Source of the DNA: Lysinibacillus sp. OF-1
GTDB lineage: Bacteria; Bacillota; Bacilli; Bacillales_A; Planococcaceae
Direction of reading: 5' to 3'
DNA length: 64,000 bases
Assembly: GCF_028356935.1 (NCBI RefSeq)
Contig: NZ_CP102798.1
Location: 930,001 to 994,000 of the forward strand
The position numbers were made by a program, and so were the translations under genes. The notes beneath the pieces were generated by a model. That model was not told the origin of the DNA and did no database searches. It saw only the letters and a program-made list of their open reading frames with translations. Positions 43,779 through 53,542 of this stretch are shown here, one piece after another (position 1 is the first letter of the stretch; each line of letters begins with the position of its first letter).

Positions 43779-43813
43779 AGAGCTATCCTACTAAGGGTAG
43801 CTCTTTTCTTATG
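43779..43813 (+). terminator. Rho-independent terminator of bshC
   Basis: AAAGAGCTATCC pairs with GGGTAGCTCTTT (one G-T pair), loop TACTAA, then TCTT. Confidence 0.85.
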
Positions 43814-43893
43814 TCCTTTAGCATATATCAAAAAAAATCCTAAAGGCCAAATTGCATATTAAGTGATAAAATGTCAAGTTTTTTTTAAAAAAA

Positions 43894-43918
43894 GTGGAGG
43901 AAAGTGGGGGGATGTGGT
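43894..43918 (+). promoter_or_regulatory. MraZ box: three 10-bp-phased GTGG repeats
   Basis: GTGGA (43894), GTGGG (43904) and GTGGT (43914) recur exactly every 10 bp, the pattern of MraZ operators, which are direct repeats on one DNA face. The site lies 30 bp before the mraZ start, so the dcw operon is probably autorepressed by MraZ. Confidence 0.75.
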
Positions 43919-43947
43919 ACATTATTTAATAAAGTGGGGTGAGTAGT

Positions 43948-44379
43948 ATGTTCATGGGAGAATATCAACACTCCGTTGATGCAAAAGGGCGAATAATCGT
44001 ACCGGCAAAATTTCGTGAAGCTTTAGGCGAAACGTTTGTTGTCACAAGAGGTCTCGATAACTGTCTATTTGGCTATCCTATGAATGAATGGCGAAAACTC
44101 GAAGAAAAATTAAAAGGTTTACCAATGACCAAAAAAGATACCCGAGCATTTGCAAGGTTTTTCTTTTCTGGAGCAACAGAGGTAGAAATAGACAAGCAAG
44201 GGCGTATCAATATCCCAACTACTCTCATGCAACATGCACATCTTGTAAAAGAGTGTGTGGTGTTAGGGGTTTCAAATCGAATTGAGATTTGGGCAAAAGA
44301 TGCTTGGGAAGCTTACTTTAGTGAGTCTGAACAATCTTTTAATGAAATTGCAGAAAATATGATTGGCTTTGATTTTTAA
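43948..44379 (+). CDS. mraZ: Transcriptional regulator MraZ
   Basis: A 143-residue protein with two AbrB-like MraZ domains, each with the DxKGR signature: [19 protein letters not shown] at residues 4-22 and [14 protein letters not shown] near 85-98. MraZ is the dcw-operon repressor and binds phased GTGG/TGGG repeats, present just upstream. ATG at 43948 follows GTGGGGTGAG. It is the first gene of the division and cell-wall cluster. Confidence 0.96.
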   Translation: MFMGEYQHSVDAKGRIIVPAKFREALGETFVVTRGLDNCLFGYPMNEWRKLEEKLKGLPMTKKDTRAFARFFFSGATEVEIDKQGRINIPTTLMQHAHLVKECVVLGVSNRIEIWAKDAWEAYFSESEQSFNEIAENMIGFDF

Positions 44380-44440
44380 CTTTTATAGGTATTACAACGC
44401 GATAGTTGTATGAGGTTAAGGCCTGAAAGGAGCGTGTGGT

Positions 44441-45391
44441 ATGTTCGATCATACAACCGTGTTATTAAAAGAAACTGTTGATGGGTTGAACATCGATCCT
44501 GATGGTGTATATGTGGACTGTACGCTAGGTGGTGCAGGTCACAGTGAATATTTAGTACAACAATTATCAGATAAAGGTCGTTTGATTTGCTTTGACCAAG
44601 ATACGACGGCCATTGAAAATGCGAAAATTCGATTAGCGCCCTATATTGAGCGTGTTACATTTATTCATTCGAATTTCCGTTATTTAAAAGAGGAACTAGT
44701 AGCTCATGGTTTCGAGCAGGTTGATGGCATTTTGTATGACTTAGGCGTATCTTCTCCACAATTAGATACACCTGAACGAGGCTTTAGCTATCACCATGAT
44801 GCACCACTTGATATGCGTATGGATCAAACAGCAACGCTGACAGCATTTGATGTTGTCAATCATTGGGCATATGAAGATCTCGTTCGGATATTTTTCCGTT
44901 ATGGGGAAGAAAAGTTTTCAAAGCAAGTGGCTCGTAAAATCGAAGAAGCTCGTAAAGTAGCTCCAATTGAAACAACTGGTCACCTTGTAGAATTAATTAA
45001 AGAGGGTATTCCAGCAGCGGCACGCCGAAAAGGTGGACATCCAGCAAAGCGCATTTTCCAAGCAATACGAATTGCTGTCAATGATGAGCTAGGCGCAGCA
45101 GAGGATTCATTAGTCGATGCGATTGATATGATTAACGTAGGGGGGCGCATTAGTGTCATTACGTTCCATTCATTGGAGGACCGCCTATGTAAGACAATCT
45201 TTAAGGAAGCGTCATCATTACCGGAATTACCACCAAACTTACCTGTAATTCCTGATGACATGAAGCCAACTTTAAAGCTGATTACACGAAAGCCAATTAT
45301 TCCTTCTGATGAAGAATTGGCAGTCAATAATCGTGCACGTTCAGCGAAGCTTAGAGTGGTGGAGAAAATTAACGACAAAGGGCGTGAGTAA
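44441..45391 (+). CDS. rsmH: 16S rRNA (cytosine(1402)-N4)-methyltransferase RsmH
   Basis: A 316-residue SAM methyltransferase (MraW). It has [13 protein letters not shown] at the start, the SAM loop [14 protein letters not shown] (about 26-39), [13 protein letters not shown], and the C-terminal [21 protein letters not shown] block. ATG at 44441 follows AAAGGAGCGTG. The stop is directly followed by the ftsL ATG. It modifies C1402 in the ribosomal P site. Confidence 0.97.
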   Translation: MFDHTTVLLKETVDGLNIDPDGVYVDCTLGGAGHSEYLVQQLSDKGRLICFDQDTTAIENAKIRLAPYIERVTFIHSNFRYLKEELVAHGFEQVDGILYDLGVSSPQLDTPERGFSYHHDAPLDMRMDQTATLTAFDVVNHWAYEDLVRIFFRYGEEKFSKQVARKIEEARKVAPIETTGHLVELIKEGIPAAARRKGGHPAKRIFQAIRIAVNDELGAAEDSLVDAIDMINVGGRISVITFHSLEDRLCKTIFKEASSLPELPPNLPVIPDDMKPTLKLITRKPIIPSDEELAVNNRARSAKLRVVEKINDKGRE

Positions 45392-45763
45392 ATGGCAGCA
45401 GTTCGTGTAAGGCAACAGCACCAACATCAACAAGTGCAACAACCGATAACACCACCTAGTCCACAACCCACTATCATACGTCGTAAAAAACCGAACCAGA
45501 AGTTTGAAAAGACAATGCTACTTGCTTTAGTTGGCATTATTATAGTTTTAGGAGTAATAGTGTTAAATAAACAAGCAGCTATTCAAACAACAAGTATAGA
45601 CATTCAAAACATTGAATCAGAAGCAGAAGAGATTGCGAAACAGAATGTTGACTTGACGGTTCGTGTGAGTGAACTTTCTACATACGAAAACATATGGAAA
45701 AAAGCGAAAGAACTCGGTTTAACTCAAAATGAGAAAAATGTAAAGGTAGTGCCGGGAGAATGA
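45392..45763 (+). CDS. ftsL: Cell division protein FtsL
   Basis: A 123-residue bitopic division protein. It has a basic cytoplasmic N-terminus rich in Gln and Pro, one TM helix (about 48-66), and an extracytoplasmic leucine-zipper-like coiled coil (about 68-105). It is low in sequence conservation but fixed in place between rsmH and pbpB. It forms a septal complex with DivIB and DivIC. ATGA overlap with pbpB implies translational coupling. Confidence 0.9.
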   Translation: MAAVRVRQQHQHQQVQQPITPPSPQPTIIRRKKPNQKFEKTMLLALVGIIIVLGVIVLNKQAAIQTTSIDIQNIESEAEEIAKQNVDLTVRVSELSTYENIWKKAKELGLTQNEKNVKVVPGE

Positions 45764-47982
45764 AAAAAAAGAGATTTCGATTCCAATGGGGAGCCTTTCT
45801 ATTATTAATTTTTTATGGAGGGCTCTTTTTTCTATTATTTACAAGAATGGTGACGATTCAGGCGACAGGGGAAGTAGAAGGACAAGAGCTTGCAGCGAGA
45901 GCCGCAGCGAAGTATGGTAAAGAAAGTGTACTTACAGCAAATCGTGGGAAGATTTATGATCAAAATGGGCAAGTAATTGCGGAAGATACATTAAGTTACC
46001 GCATAATTGCCATTGTAAGCGAAAAGGCTACGACAGATCCTAAGAAACCAAGACATGTAGTAGATTCTGAAAAAACGGCCGAGGTTTTGGCTAAGTATAT
46101 TCCAGCAATGAAGGACAATGAAGAAGAGATTGTTAAAAAACTGAACAATCGATATAGAAGTGATGGCGAGCCTTTATACCAAGTTGAGTTTGGCAGCGCT
46201 GGACGAGGCATTAGTCACGAAGTCATGAGTAAAATAAAGGATGAAAAATTACCAGGAATCCTATTTGTCAGTGACTTAAAACGTTATTATCCAAATGGTG
46301 TATTTGCCTCCCATTTAATAGGCTATGCACTGAAAAAGGATAATGAAGATGGAACAGTTACAACAAAGGGAGAAATGGGCCTAGAGTATACGTACGATAA
46401 AGAGCTAACAGGCGTCAATGGCAAGATTAAATATGAGACGGATGCATTCCATTACTTACTCCCAAATAGCGAGAAAATGGTGACACCTGCCAAAAACGGG
46501 AATGACATTTATTTAACGCTCGATAAAACAATCCAAAGCTTTTTAGAGGAAGCAATGACAAAGGTTGAACAGGAATATAATCCTGAATCTATGACAGCGG
46601 TCGTAGCAGATCCGAAAACAGGGAAAATTTTAGCGATGTCTCAGCGTCCTACGTTCAACCCTGAAACACGTGAAAGTCAAAATATGAAGTGGTTGAATGA
46701 GGTGATTGAGGAGACAATCGAGCCTGGATCAACGATGAAAACATTCACGCTTGCTTCAGCTATTGATACAGGAAAATGGACACCGAATGAATGGTTTATG
46801 TCAGGATCATATACAGTATTTGACCGTACGATTCGAGATCACAATAGATATGGTTGGGGACCGATTACTTATTTAGAAGGGTTCCAACGATCTGCCAATA
46901 CGGGTATGGCCCATTTATTAACGAAGATTGGTGATGATGTCTTTATTGAATATCTGGACCGCTTTGGTTTTGGTCATAAAACAGGTATTGATTTACCGAA
47001 TGAAGCGGCAGGTACTATTTTATCGAAGTATCCTATTCAACGAGTGACAACAACTTACGGCCAAGGTTCTACAGTAACGCCTATTCAGTTAATCCAAGCG
47101 ATGACAGCAATTGCGAATGATGGAAAAATGATGCAGCCGTATGTTATTGATCGTATTGTCGACTCATCAACTGGAAAAGTTATTCAAAAGCACGAGCCCG
47201 TGGAAAAAGGACAACCAATTAAAGCTGATACAGCGAAACAAGTACGAGAAATCCTTGCTTCAACGTTAACCTCAGAAAAAGGTACGGCGAAGGATTTTAT
47301 ACTGGAGGATTATGAGGTTGCTGGGAAAACGGGTACTGCCCAAATTCCAAAAGCTAGTGGTGGATATCTTTCAAACCAATACCTCTATTCATTCTTAGGC
47401 TTGGCTCCTGTAGACGATCCACAGTTAATTGTCTATGTCTCAGTGAAAAAACCTAAGTTGAGCAACGAGCTTGGATCTGTACCAGTGTCAAAAGTATTTA
47501 ACCCAGTTATGTTAAATAGCTTAAAGCATCTTAACATCAATCCAGATGATGTACAGCATGTCAATAAAGTTAGTATACAAGATTATACAGGTCAAAGTGC
47601 TGAAGCCGTGGAGGTAGAATTAGCGAATGATGGTTTACAGCCAATCATTGTTGGCGCTGGTGGTAAAATTATTGAACAATATCCAACGAACACTCAAAAA
47701 CTTGTAAAAGGTAGTTTTATATTTTTAAAGACAGATGGCGAAATAACATTGCCAGACTTTACGAATTGGTCATTACGCAATTTACTTGTTTTTAAATCCA
47801 TGACAGGGCTAGAGATGGAAATTTTCGGTGAAGGCTTTGTAGCGAGTCAAAGTGTATCCGCAGGAACTATCATCACTGATAGTTCACCGATTGTTGTCAA
47901 GCTCAAAACACCTGCAGAAAGCTTTGTGCAAGATGTTGAAGCCCCCGCTGAGGGTGAAGTTGAAGAAATAGAGGATGAATAA
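45760..47982 (+). CDS. pbpB: Penicillin-binding protein 2B, septal transpeptidase
   Basis: A 740-residue class B PBP. An N-terminal TM (about 8-30) is followed by a PBP dimerisation domain and a transpeptidase domain with EPGSTMKTF (SxxK), RSANTGMA (SxN) and AGKTGTAQ (KTG). Two PASTA-like repeats lie after residue 600. A Glu-rich tail ends the protein. It is the essential septal transpeptidase that pairs with FtsW. ATG overlaps the ftsL stop. Confidence 0.96.
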   Translation: MKKKRFRFQWGAFLLLIFYGGLFFLLFTRMVTIQATGEVEGQELAARAAAKYGKESVLTANRGKIYDQNGQVIAEDTLSYRIIAIVSEKATTDPKKPRHVVDSEKTAEVLAKYIPAMKDNEEEIVKKLNNRYRSDGEPLYQVEFGSAGRGISHEVMSKIKDEKLPGILFVSDLKRYYPNGVFASHLIGYALKKDNEDGTVTTKGEMGLEYTYDKELTGVNGKIKYETDAFHYLLPNSEKMVTPAKNGNDIYLTLDKTIQSFLEEAMTKVEQEYNPESMTAVVADPKTGKILAMSQRPTFNPETRESQNMKWLNEVIEETIEPGSTMKTFTLASAIDTGKWTPNEWFMSGSYTVFDRTIRDHNRYGWGPITYLEGFQRSANTGMAHLLTKIGDDVFIEYLDRFGFGHKTGIDLPNEAAGTILSKYPIQRVTTTYGQGSTVTPIQLIQAMTAIANDGKMMQPYVIDRIVDSSTGKVIQKHEPVEKGQPIKADTAKQVREILASTLTSEKGTAKDFILEDYEVAGKTGTAQIPKASGGYLSNQYLYSFLGLAPVDDPQLIVYVSVKKPKLSNELGSVPVSKVFNPVMLNSLKHLNINPDDVQHVNKVSIQDYTGQSAEAVEVELANDGLQPIIVGAGGKIIEQYPTNTQKLVKGSFIFLKTDGEITLPDFTNWSLRNLLVFKSMTGLEMEIFGEGFVASQSVSAGTIITDSSPIVVKLKTPAESFVQDVEAPAEGEVEEIEDE

Positions 47983-47986
47983 TACT

Positions 47987-48015
47987 GAATAGAAGTCCAC
48001 TTTATTTCATACGTT
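47987..48015 (+). promoter_or_regulatory. Sigma-E-like promoter of spoVD
   Basis: GAATAGA (47987-47993), 14-bp spacer, CATACGTT (48008-48015), about 25 bp before the spoVD ATG. It matches the mother-cell sigma-E pattern (kmATATT, 13-15 bp, CATACAmT) at 5 of 7 and 6 of 8 positions. B. subtilis spoVD also has a sigma-E promoter here. Confidence 0.6.
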
Positions 48016-48039
48016 GTAAAAAACAAGGTGTGATGTCGA

Positions 48040-49956
48040 ATGAAGTGGATTTCTATCCATTCTAAAAAGCGTTTACGTATTTTATATGTGTTGTTTATGT
48101 GTGTGGCTGTGGCAATTATTGTAAGACTGCTCTTTTTGCAAGTATTAGATCAAAAAGAACTGACAACGAAGGCAGAGGAGAATTGGGACCGAGAAATCCC
48201 ATTTGCAAATGAACGTGGGCATATTACAGATCGAGATGGTGAAAGCATCGTAACCAATAAGCTAGCTCCAACCTTGTATTTCATGCCTTCACAAAGTAAG
48301 GATATTGAAGGGGCTGCAGAAAAAATTGCGCAAGTTCTGGAAGTAGACAAAGAGAAGCTACTAGAGAAAATGCAGAAAAAAGCCTATTTAGTGAAGTTAG
48401 CGCCGGAAGGGAAAAATATACCCTATGAAAAAGCGGTGGAATTACAAGGTATGCAAATTGAAGGATTATACAGTGGTGTGGACTATTCTAGGGATTATCC
48501 TTACGGCACACTCTTATCTCGATTTTTAGGCTTTACTGGCTATGATGCTCAAGGCTTAGCTGGGATTGAATATGAATATGATAAATTATTGCAGGCTAAT
48601 TCTTCTGCGATTCGCCTCTTTACAGATGCAAAAGGTAATAATTTACCAAATGTTTCGAGTGCATGGAAAGCGGGAGAGGATGGTGCAACGATTGAGTTAA
48701 CCATCGATGTCGATGTCCAGCAGGTTGTTGAGCGTGAATTGTCACAAGCTATGAAGCGCTATGAAGCTGACCAAGCATTGGCTATTGCTATGAATCCAAA
48801 TAATGGTGAAATTTTGGCATTAGCCTCCTATCCGACTTTCCATCCAGCTGAATATCAATTAGTAGAGCCTGCGATTTATAATCGAAATTTACCTGTATGG
48901 ATGACATACGAGCCTGGTTCAACTTTTAAAATTATTACCTTGAGTGCAGCCTTGGAAGAAAATTTAGTGGATTTAGAACATGATACTTTTTATGACCCAG
49001 GCTATACAATGGTTGCTGGTGCAAGGCTTCGCTGTTGGAAGCGTGAGGGGCATGGGCATGAAACATTTTTAGAGGTAGTTGAAAACTCCTGTAACCCAGG
49101 TTTTATAGAATTAGGACAGCGGTTAGGTAATGAGCGGTTGTTGCAATATATTAAAGATTTTGGTTTTGGTCAAAAGACAGGATCTAATATTGCTGGTGAA
49201 GCTTCAGGGATTTTATTTTCTAAGGAAGCCTTTGGACCTGTTGAGCAGGCCACCACTTCATTTGGGCAAGGGGTAGCCGTGACACCTATTCAACAAGTGC
49301 AGGCAGTAGCTGCTGCAATCAATGGAGGCAAGCTCTATACGCCATATGTTGTGAAAAAGGTATTTAATCCGAATACAGGGGAAGTTATACAAGAGACGGA
49401 GCCAGTTGTTAAAAATCAGGTGATTCGTGAGGAGACATCTGCCAAAGTACGAGGCGCATTAGAATCGGTAGTGGCGAATGGTTCAGGTCGACAAGCCTTT
49501 CGTGATGGCTTACGAATTGGCGGTAAAACAGGAACCGCACAAAAGGTTGAAAATGGTCGTTATAAAAGTGGAGAATATATCGTATCATTTATAGGCTTTG
49601 CGCCTGCAGACAATCCGCAAATTGTCGTCTATGTAGCTGTTGACAATCCGAAAAAGACAACACAGTTTGGCGGTGTTGTAGCAGCACCGATTGTTGGGCA
49701 AATTATTGAGGATGTTGCACCTTTTGTAGGTATTGAAAAATCGAAGGAACAGCTTGAAAAGGATTATCGTTATGGTGATCCAATTACTGTGAAGGTACCG
49801 AATTTTATTGGTCAAACAAAAGATGATATTGCCAAGCAATTTTATCCATTCCGCATAGAATGGCATGGGGAAGGGACCAAAATTGGTAACCAATTACCTG
49901 AAGTGGATAGTGTTATCAAACAAGATGGTACCATTCATTTATATTTGGAGAACTAA
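48040..49956 (+). CDS. spoVD: Sporulation penicillin-binding protein SpoVD
   Basis: A 638-residue class B PBP paralogous to PBP2B. It has one TM (about 12-32), transpeptidase motifs EPGSTFKI, ENSCNPGF and GGKTGTAQ, and a single C-terminal PASTA domain (VPNFIGQTKDDIAKQF). It makes spore cortex peptidoglycan with the SEDS partner SpoVE, encoded three genes later. ATG follows AAGGTGTGATG, and a sigma-E-like promoter precedes it. The PBP2B/SpoVD split is by order and PASTA count. Confidence 0.95.
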   Translation: MKWISIHSKKRLRILYVLFMCVAVAIIVRLLFLQVLDQKELTTKAEENWDREIPFANERGHITDRDGESIVTNKLAPTLYFMPSQSKDIEGAAEKIAQVLEVDKEKLLEKMQKKAYLVKLAPEGKNIPYEKAVELQGMQIEGLYSGVDYSRDYPYGTLLSRFLGFTGYDAQGLAGIEYEYDKLLQANSSAIRLFTDAKGNNLPNVSSAWKAGEDGATIELTIDVDVQQVVERELSQAMKRYEADQALAIAMNPNNGEILALASYPTFHPAEYQLVEPAIYNRNLPVWMTYEPGSTFKIITLSAALEENLVDLEHDTFYDPGYTMVAGARLRCWKREGHGHETFLEVVENSCNPGFIELGQRLGNERLLQYIKDFGFGQKTGSNIAGEASGILFSKEAFGPVEQATTSFGQGVAVTPIQQVQAVAAAINGGKLYTPYVVKKVFNPNTGEVIQETEPVVKNQVIREETSAKVRGALESVVANGSGRQAFRDGLRIGGKTGTAQKVENGRYKSGEYIVSFIGFAPADNPQIVVYVAVDNPKKTTQFGGVVAAPIVGQIIEDVAPFVGIEKSKEQLEKDYRYGDPITVKVPNFIGQTKDDIAKQFYPFRIEWHGEGTKIGNQLPEVDSVIKQDGTIHLYLEN

Positions 49957-50019
49957 AATAACTTTACCTTTAAAAAATGGGAAAGAACCACTATTATTAT
50001 GAAGGGTAGTAATAAATAA

Positions 50020-50085
50020 ATGAAAGTTTATGCTTTTTTCTTAAAGAAGAAAGTGAAACAAGATTTAAAGGAGATTTTTCAATGA
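50020..50085 (+). CDS. Candidate 21-codon leader ORF coupled to mraY
   Basis: A very short, basic ORF ([20 protein letters not shown] and one more residue) whose TGA overlaps the mraY ATG (ATGA). GAAGGG lies about 13 bp before its ATG. It sits where murE is found in B. subtilis. It could be a coupling leader peptide or chance; there is no family evidence. Confidence 0.3.
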   Translation: MKVYAFFLKKKVKQDLKEIFQ

Positions 50086-51053
50086 AACTCGCAACAACAC
50101 TTACCATTTTAGCTCTTGCTTTTATAGTAACAGTTATCCTGGCACCAATTAGTATTCCACTTCTTCGTCGTCTAAAGTTTGGGCAAAGTATTCGTGAAGA
50201 GGGACCAAAATCACATATGAAAAAAGCTGGTACACCAACAATGGGAGGAATCATTTTTTTAATATCTATCGTCCTTACAACTGTTGGTGTAGGTAGCTTT
50301 TTAGATTTATTAACGACACAAACCGTAGTACTTTTATTAGTATTAGCAGGGTTTGGTTTAATAGGTTTATTGGATGATGGTTTAAAAGTTGTATTTAAAA
50401 GAAATTTAGGTTTAACTTCTCTTCAGAAGTTGATTGGTCAAATTGTTATTGCTATTCTTGCTTATTTCCTGCTGTATGTAGGATCATTTGATACAACGCT
50501 CGCTATTCCGTTTACTGAGTGGACAATAGATCTTGGGGTATTCTATGTAGCCTTTTTAATTTTCTGGCTAGTAGGCTTCTCCAATGCCGTAAATTTGACG
50601 GATGGTTTAGACGGGCTAGTGGCAGGCACTGCTTCAATTGCCTTTGCAGCATTTGGCGTTATTGCGCTCTTCCAAAATCAAGCGGATATTGCACTATTTA
50701 CATTTGCTGTAACAGGTGCTTTATTAGGATTTTTATTATTTAATGCCAATCCTGCCAAGGTATTTATGGGAGATACGGGTTCGTTAGCATTAGGTGGGGC
50801 ATTAGCGATGGTATCTGTGCTAGTAAAGGAAGAATTCTTGCTTTTGCTAGTTGGTTTAGTGTTTGTTATCGAAACATTATCCGTTATTTTACAGGTAGGT
50901 AGCTTTAAGCTTCGCAAAAAGCGTATTTTTAAAATGAGTCCTATCCACCATCACTTTGAATTATCAGGTTGGTCAGAATGGAAAGTCGTGCTTGTCTTCT
51001 GGTCAACTGCTCTAGCAGTAGCATTGATTGCAGTCTTATCGGAGGCGTTCTAA
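50082..51053 (+). CDS. mraY: Phospho-N-acetylmuramoyl-pentapeptide transferase MraY
   Basis: A 323-residue ten-TM enzyme making lipid I from UDP-MurNAc-pentapeptide and undecaprenyl phosphate. Conserved parts are [23 protein letters not shown] (about 36-58), GLLDDGLKV, the catalytic [15 protein letters not shown], and [13 protein letters not shown] near the end. ATG follows AAAGGAG. It is separated from spoVD by 125 bp with no murE between. The stop overlaps the murD start by one base. Confidence 0.97.
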   Translation: MKLATTLTILALAFIVTVILAPISIPLLRRLKFGQSIREEGPKSHMKKAGTPTMGGIIFLISIVLTTVGVGSFLDLLTTQTVVLLLVLAGFGLIGLLDDGLKVVFKRNLGLTSLQKLIGQIVIAILAYFLLYVGSFDTTLAIPFTEWTIDLGVFYVAFLIFWLVGFSNAVNLTDGLDGLVAGTASIAFAAFGVIALFQNQADIALFTFAVTGALLGFLLFNANPAKVFMGDTGSLALGGALAMVSVLVKEEFLLLLVGLVFVIETLSVILQVGSFKLRKKRIFKMSPIHHHFELSGWSEWKVVLVFWSTALAVALIAVLSEAF

Positions 51054-52402
51054 TGAAAAACTATACAGATTTACAACATAAAAAAGTACTTGTGTTAGGT
51101 CTAGCAAAGAGTGGTGTAGCCGCTGCTGAAATTTTACATGAGCTTGGCGCCTTTGTAACCGTCAATGATTCCAAACCATTTGATGAAAGTCCAGATGCAC
51201 AAGGTTTATTACAAAAGGGGATTACAGTGATTTGTGGTCGTCATCCTGAAGATTTACTAGATGAAGGCTTTGAATTAGTAGTCAAAAATCCTGGGATACC
51301 ATATAGCAATCGAATTGTGGCTGATGCCCTTCGTCGTGAAATACCTGTCTGGACAGAGATTGAGCTTGCTTATTTAATTAGCGATGCGCCATTTATTGGT
51401 ATAACAGGATCAAATGGCAAAACCACAACGACAACTTTAATTTTTGATATGTTAAATAGTGGGAGTAAAAATCCTCTAATTGCGGGGAATATTGGGACAG
51501 TAGCCTGTGGTGTCGCAAAAGAAGCTAATAAAGATGACATCATTGTAACTGAATTGTCTTCATTCCAATTGATGGGAATAAAAACGTTTAAGCCAAAAAT
51601 CGCTATTTTAACAAATCTTTATGATGCACATCTTGATTATCATGGGACATTTGACAATTATGCTGGAGCAAAGTTTGGTGTGACACGTAATCAAGATGAT
51701 AGTGATTATTTTATTTATAATGCGGATCAACCGATTGTTGTTGGATATGCAGCACAATCGAATGCTCAAAAAGTTCCATTCAGTTCAAAGGGACGTACTA
51801 CAAGCGGCATTAGTGCAGATGAGACAACGATTTATTGGCAAGGTGAGCCATATATGGAGCGTGCTCATATCGCCCTGCCTGGCAAGCATAATTTAGAAAA
51901 CATCCTAGCAGCCGTTGCAGCTTGTATTTTAGTTGGCTGTGACAAGGCGAAGATGGAAGAGGTGTTAGCGACTTTTGGTGGCGTTCGTCACCGTACACAA
52001 TTCGTTCGCGAATGGAATGGTCGAAAGATTTACAATGATTCTAAGGCAACCAACTGCTTAGCAACAAAGAGTGCTTTAGATGCTTTCCAAGCACCTATTA
52101 TTTTACTCGCAGGTGGCTTAGATCGTGGACATTCTTTTGAAGAACTTCGCCCTTGTATGCAGCATGTAAAAGGTGTTGTTGCATTTGGAGAAACAGGCTT
52201 ACGCTTTGTAGAATTTGCAAAGTCGTGTGGTGTCCAACAGACAGTCATTGCCCAAAATGTAGAAGACGCTGTACACTATGCAGCACCGATGTCGGCAGAG
52301 GGAGATATTATCTTACTATCTCCAGCATGTGCAAGCTGGGATCAATATGACAGCTTTGAAATACGCGGAGATGTTTTTATTGATGCTGTAATGAAGCTGT
52401 AA
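51053..52402 (+). CDS. murD: UDP-N-acetylmuramoylalanine-D-glutamate ligase MurD
   Basis: A 449-residue cytosolic Mur ligase that adds D-Glu. The N-terminal Rossmann region is VLVLGLAKSGVAAAEIL, the ATP loop is ITGSNGKTTTTTL (about 117-129), then NLYDAHLDYHGTFDNY and the C-terminal NDSKATNCLATKSAL and LLAGGLDRG. ATG at 51053 overlaps the mraY stop (TAATG). The ribosome binding site is the GGAGG inside mraY. Confidence 0.97.
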   Translation: MKNYTDLQHKKVLVLGLAKSGVAAAEILHELGAFVTVNDSKPFDESPDAQGLLQKGITVICGRHPEDLLDEGFELVVKNPGIPYSNRIVADALRREIPVWTEIELAYLISDAPFIGITGSNGKTTTTTLIFDMLNSGSKNPLIAGNIGTVACGVAKEANKDDIIVTELSSFQLMGIKTFKPKIAILTNLYDAHLDYHGTFDNYAGAKFGVTRNQDDSDYFIYNADQPIVVGYAAQSNAQKVPFSSKGRTTSGISADETTIYWQGEPYMERAHIALPGKHNLENILAAVAACILVGCDKAKMEEVLATFGGVRHRTQFVREWNGRKIYNDSKATNCLATKSALDAFQAPIILLAGGLDRGHSFEELRPCMQHVKGVVAFGETGLRFVEFAKSCGVQQTVIAQNVEDAVHYAAPMSAEGDIILLSPACASWDQYDSFEIRGDVFIDAVMKL

Positions 52403-52442
52403 TGAGCCTGTAACTATTTTAGAATATACTTGACTTGGAAGG

Positions 52443-53522
52443 ATGGCATTACTGAGAGGTAAAGAAAGTTACTTATTGCTCGTCACAACTTTGATGCTAT
52501 CAATAATCGGCATTGTTTTCGTCTATTCTGCAGGTACCTACTGGAGTGCCGTTCATTATAGTGGAAAAATGCCGTTTTATATGAAGCAAAGCATATACTT
52601 TGTGGTAGCCATTATCGTATTTTTAATCACGATTCGATTAAATATTTTGAGAGAGCAGTCCTTTTGGAAAATGGCCTATATATTTTCGTTAATTTTACTT
52701 GTTCTCGTACTAATTCCAGGTATTGGGCTTGTGAGAAATGGCTCGCAAAGCTGGATTGGTTTAGGTCCATTAACAATTCAGCCAGCAGAGCTAACGAAAA
52801 TTACAGTCATTGTGTACTTGAGTCATATATTAGCGCAACATAAAACAGGAAAACCGATTGTTAATTGGCGCCATGGGGCGATTCTTCTACTACCCGTTGC
52901 CCTTATTATGTTGCAGCCTGATTTCGGCTCAGTATTTATTCTTGTTGTCTCTGTGTTTTTATTATTTTTTGTCGCTGGCTATCCTCTAAAACTGTACGCC
53001 ATGATTATGCTAGTTGGTGTTGCTGGATTGGTAGGGCTCATTGCGACAGCACCCTATCGTCTAAAGCGTATAGAAGCATTTCTTGATCCATGGGCAGATC
53101 CCCTAGTAAGTGGATTCCAAGCAGTGCAATCCTTAATGGCAATTGGTCCAGCAGGGATATTCGGTCATGGTTTTGGTCAAAGTCGTCAAAAATTCCTTTA
53201 TTTACCTGAACCGCAAAATGATTTTATTTACGCGATTATTTTAGAAGAAGTCGGATTAATTGGTGGCCTTGTCATTTTAGCGCTCTTTGTTCTGACAATT
53301 TATGCAGGCTATAAATTTGCTGTACAGGCTAAAAATCGAACATCCTATTATGCGATTATCGGGCTTGTTACGATGTTGATGGTGCAAGCATTTCTAAATA
53401 TAGCTGTCGTAATAGGTTTAGTGCCAGTAACGGGTGTTACATTGCCCTTTATTAGCTACGGAGGTACATCTTTAGTAACAATGTGGTTAATAATAGGTAT
53501 TATTTATCAATTAGCGAAATAA
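52443..53522 (+). CDS. spoVE: SEDS-family lipid II polymerase SpoVE
   Basis: A 359-residue polytopic SEDS glycosyltransferase, paralogue of the ftsW product at 10477. It has NGSQSWIGLGPLTIQPAELTK, HGFGQSRQKFLYLPEPQNDFI and GVTLPFISYGGTSLV. The position (after murD) and a nearby spoVD fit SpoVE, the cortex polymerase partner of SpoVD. Its N-terminus aligns with B. subtilis SpoVE from the ATG at 52443, although the GGAAGG site is directly adjacent to that ATG. murG and murB, which follow spoVE in B. subtilis, are absent. Confidence 0.9.
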   Translation: MALLRGKESYLLLVTTLMLSIIGIVFVYSAGTYWSAVHYSGKMPFYMKQSIYFVVAIIVFLITIRLNILREQSFWKMAYIFSLILLVLVLIPGIGLVRNGSQSWIGLGPLTIQPAELTKITVIVYLSHILAQHKTGKPIVNWRHGAILLLPVALIMLQPDFGSVFILVVSVFLLFFVAGYPLKLYAMIMLVGVAGLVGLIATAPYRLKRIEAFLDPWADPLVSGFQAVQSLMAIGPAGIFGHGFGQSRQKFLYLPEPQNDFIYAIILEEVGLIGGLVILALFVLTIYAGYKFAVQAKNRTSYYAIIGLVTMLMVQAFLNIAVVIGLVPVTGVTLPFISYGGTSLVTMWLIIGIIYQLAK

Positions 53523-53542
53523 ATATAAAGGAGGAGTACTTT

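Noticed and set aside
44980-45378. A 132-codon antisense frame within rsmH
   Set aside because: It lies entirely inside a conserved gene and shows no recognisable protein features.
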